Below the pieces are notes generated by a model. That model saw only the letters and a list, made by a program, of their open reading frames with translations. It did not search any database and was not told where the DNA came from. Of a stretch of DNA of 64,000 nucleotides, positions 63,286-64,000 are shown one piece after another. Made by a program: the position numbers and the translations under genes. Source of the stretch: Methanosarcina barkeri str. Wiesmoor (GTDB taxonomy: Archaea > Halobacteriota > Methanosarcinia > Methanosarcinales > Methanosarcinaceae); contig NZ_CP009526.1 in the NCBI RefSeq assembly GCF_000969985.1, forward strand, positions 1,922,001-1,986,000, given 5' to 3'. Numbering within the stretch: the first letter of the stretch is position 1; every line of letters begins with the position of its first letter.

Positions 63286-64000
63286 ATGGAAATTACATTT
63301 CTTGGCACTGGAGTTGCAATCCCTCAGAAAAATAGGGTACAGTCCGGAATTCTTGTAAGGCTAGAAGAAAAGCCATTGCTTATTGATTGCGGAAGCGGCG
63401 TATTGAACCGGTTTCCTGAGGCTGGGGTTTCTCACACTGAGGTGGACACAGTGTTGCTTTCTCACCTTCACCTTGACCACGTAGCTGACCTACACCCTCT
63501 TATCAAGGCAAACTGGCTCCGCGGAAACACGAGTATGAAGGTCTACGGGCCTGAAGGGACCGAAGAATGGTTTTCAAAAGTGATTGACGCTTATGAATAT
63601 CTTCAGGAAGAAGTGGACGTAGACGTTATTGAGCTCACTCCCGGAAAAGAATTTACTCCCGAGGGATTCGATTGTGAGATCAGCTGCACGGCAGCCTCTC
63701 ACAGCGTTCCGACACTGGCTTACCGCGTGACTGGAGAGGACGGAGAATTCGTTTACTCCGCAGACACCGAGCCTTCCAGGGATGTAATGGACCTTGCAGC
63801 CGGGGCCGACCTCTTGATCCACGAATGTTCGTTTCCATCAGACATGAATGTCACAAATCATACCACTCCCAGCTCACTTGCCGACATCCTGGAGGAATAT
63901 AATAACGAAATCGGAAGCATCTGCCTTACACATTTCTATCCGGAAATGCGGGGACACGAAAGAGAAGCAGTGCACCGCCTGAAAGGGTATTTTGAAGGAG
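63286..64000 (+). CDS. Metallo-beta-lactamase-fold hydrolase, RNase Z-like (partial)
   Basis: MEITFLGTGVAIPQKNRVQS starts an MBL-fold protein. It contains the zinc motif SHLHLDHVADLHPL (H-x-H-x-D-H), a later TAASHSVPTLAYRV, YSADTEPSRDVMDL and LTHFYPEM near the end of the window. This order matches the RNase Z/ElaC-like branch of the superfamily, but a phosphodiesterase or lactonase-type role is equally possible. The ATG at 63286 has no obvious strong Shine-Dalgarno. About 238 residues are visible; the C-terminus lies beyond position 64000. Confidence 0.85.
   Translation, partial: MEITFLGTGVAIPQKNRVQSGILVRLEEKPLLIDCGSGVLNRFPEAGVSHTEVDTVLLSHLHLDHVADLHPLIKANWLRGNTSMKVYGPEGTEEWFSKVIDAYEYLQEEVDVDVIELTPGKEFTPEGFDCEISCTAASHSVPTLAYRVTGEDGEFVYSADTEPSRDVMDLAAGADLLIHECSFPSDMNVTNHTTPSSLADILEEYNNEIGSICLTHFYPEMRGHEREAVHRLKGYFEG

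Overview
The window is almost certainly a chromosomal segment of a Methanosarcina species. It encodes archaeal-type proteins: a thermosome subunit, AMP phosphorylase of the type III RuBisCO pathway, tRNA C56 2'-O-methyltransferase, archaeal AspRS and a cobyric acid synthase. It also has S-layer, PKD and YVTN surface proteins, long AT-rich intergenic regions with short tandem repeats, and many IS remnants. All calls come from reading the sequence and recognising motifs; no database search was run.

Layout. 1-24.5 kb is mostly core metabolism and information processing: cobQ (partial), AMP phosphorylase, trm56, a CrtI-like flavoprotein, a bacterial-type shikimate kinase, an ACT/UPF0210 pair, a lone porB, a helical-repeat protein, a phosphoribosyltransferase, the amtB-glnK operon, a metallophosphoesterase, aspS, rpiA and a thermosome subunit. 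The genes are separated by 300-1000 bp spacers, many carrying 12-22 bp tandem repeats.

24,794-33,175 is an 8.4 kb insertion bounded by two same-orientation IS1-family copies. Its outer flanks carry the same 8 bp sequence and the inner junctions do not, so I read it as a composite transposon inserted in a 12-bp tandem array. Its cargo is (i) a bacterial-type (class II) CCA-adding enzyme with two small overlapping or adjacent genes, and (ii) a three-gene cassette: a protein with an unusual Val-rich segment, a PqqD-like protein and a B12-binding radical SAM enzyme. The second cassette looks like an undescribed archaeal RiPP pathway and is the main discovery candidate here. Each IS copy has a different frameshift, so the element is probably fixed.

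33-36.2 kb resumes chromosomal genes (a DUF2119-like protein and an S4/FtsJ methyltransferase), then a graveyard of an IS1634-like transposase, a MITE and a MarR pseudogene. 36.8-43.4 kb encodes secreted proteins: two small ones, two tandemly duplicated PQQ-type propeller proteins and a HEAT-repeat protein. 43.7-46 kb is IS debris. 46-50.6 kb is an operon of an MMPL/RND exporter and two COG1361-like surface proteins, followed by UspA and MarR.

52.8-63.2 kb is a surface-protein island: an S-layer-duplication/PKD/PGF-pre-PGF protein and two TolB-PKD-YVTN proteins, interleaved with tRNA-Leu(UAA) sequences (two intact genes and three partial or degenerate copies; a sixth fragment lies at 45.0 kb). 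The window ends in an MBL-fold hydrolase. Three genes (phosphoribosyltransferase, metallophosphoesterase, MMPL exporter) have no ATG/GTG/TTG where the family N-terminus should begin, but each has ATT 7-8 nt after a Shine-Dalgarno-like sequence.
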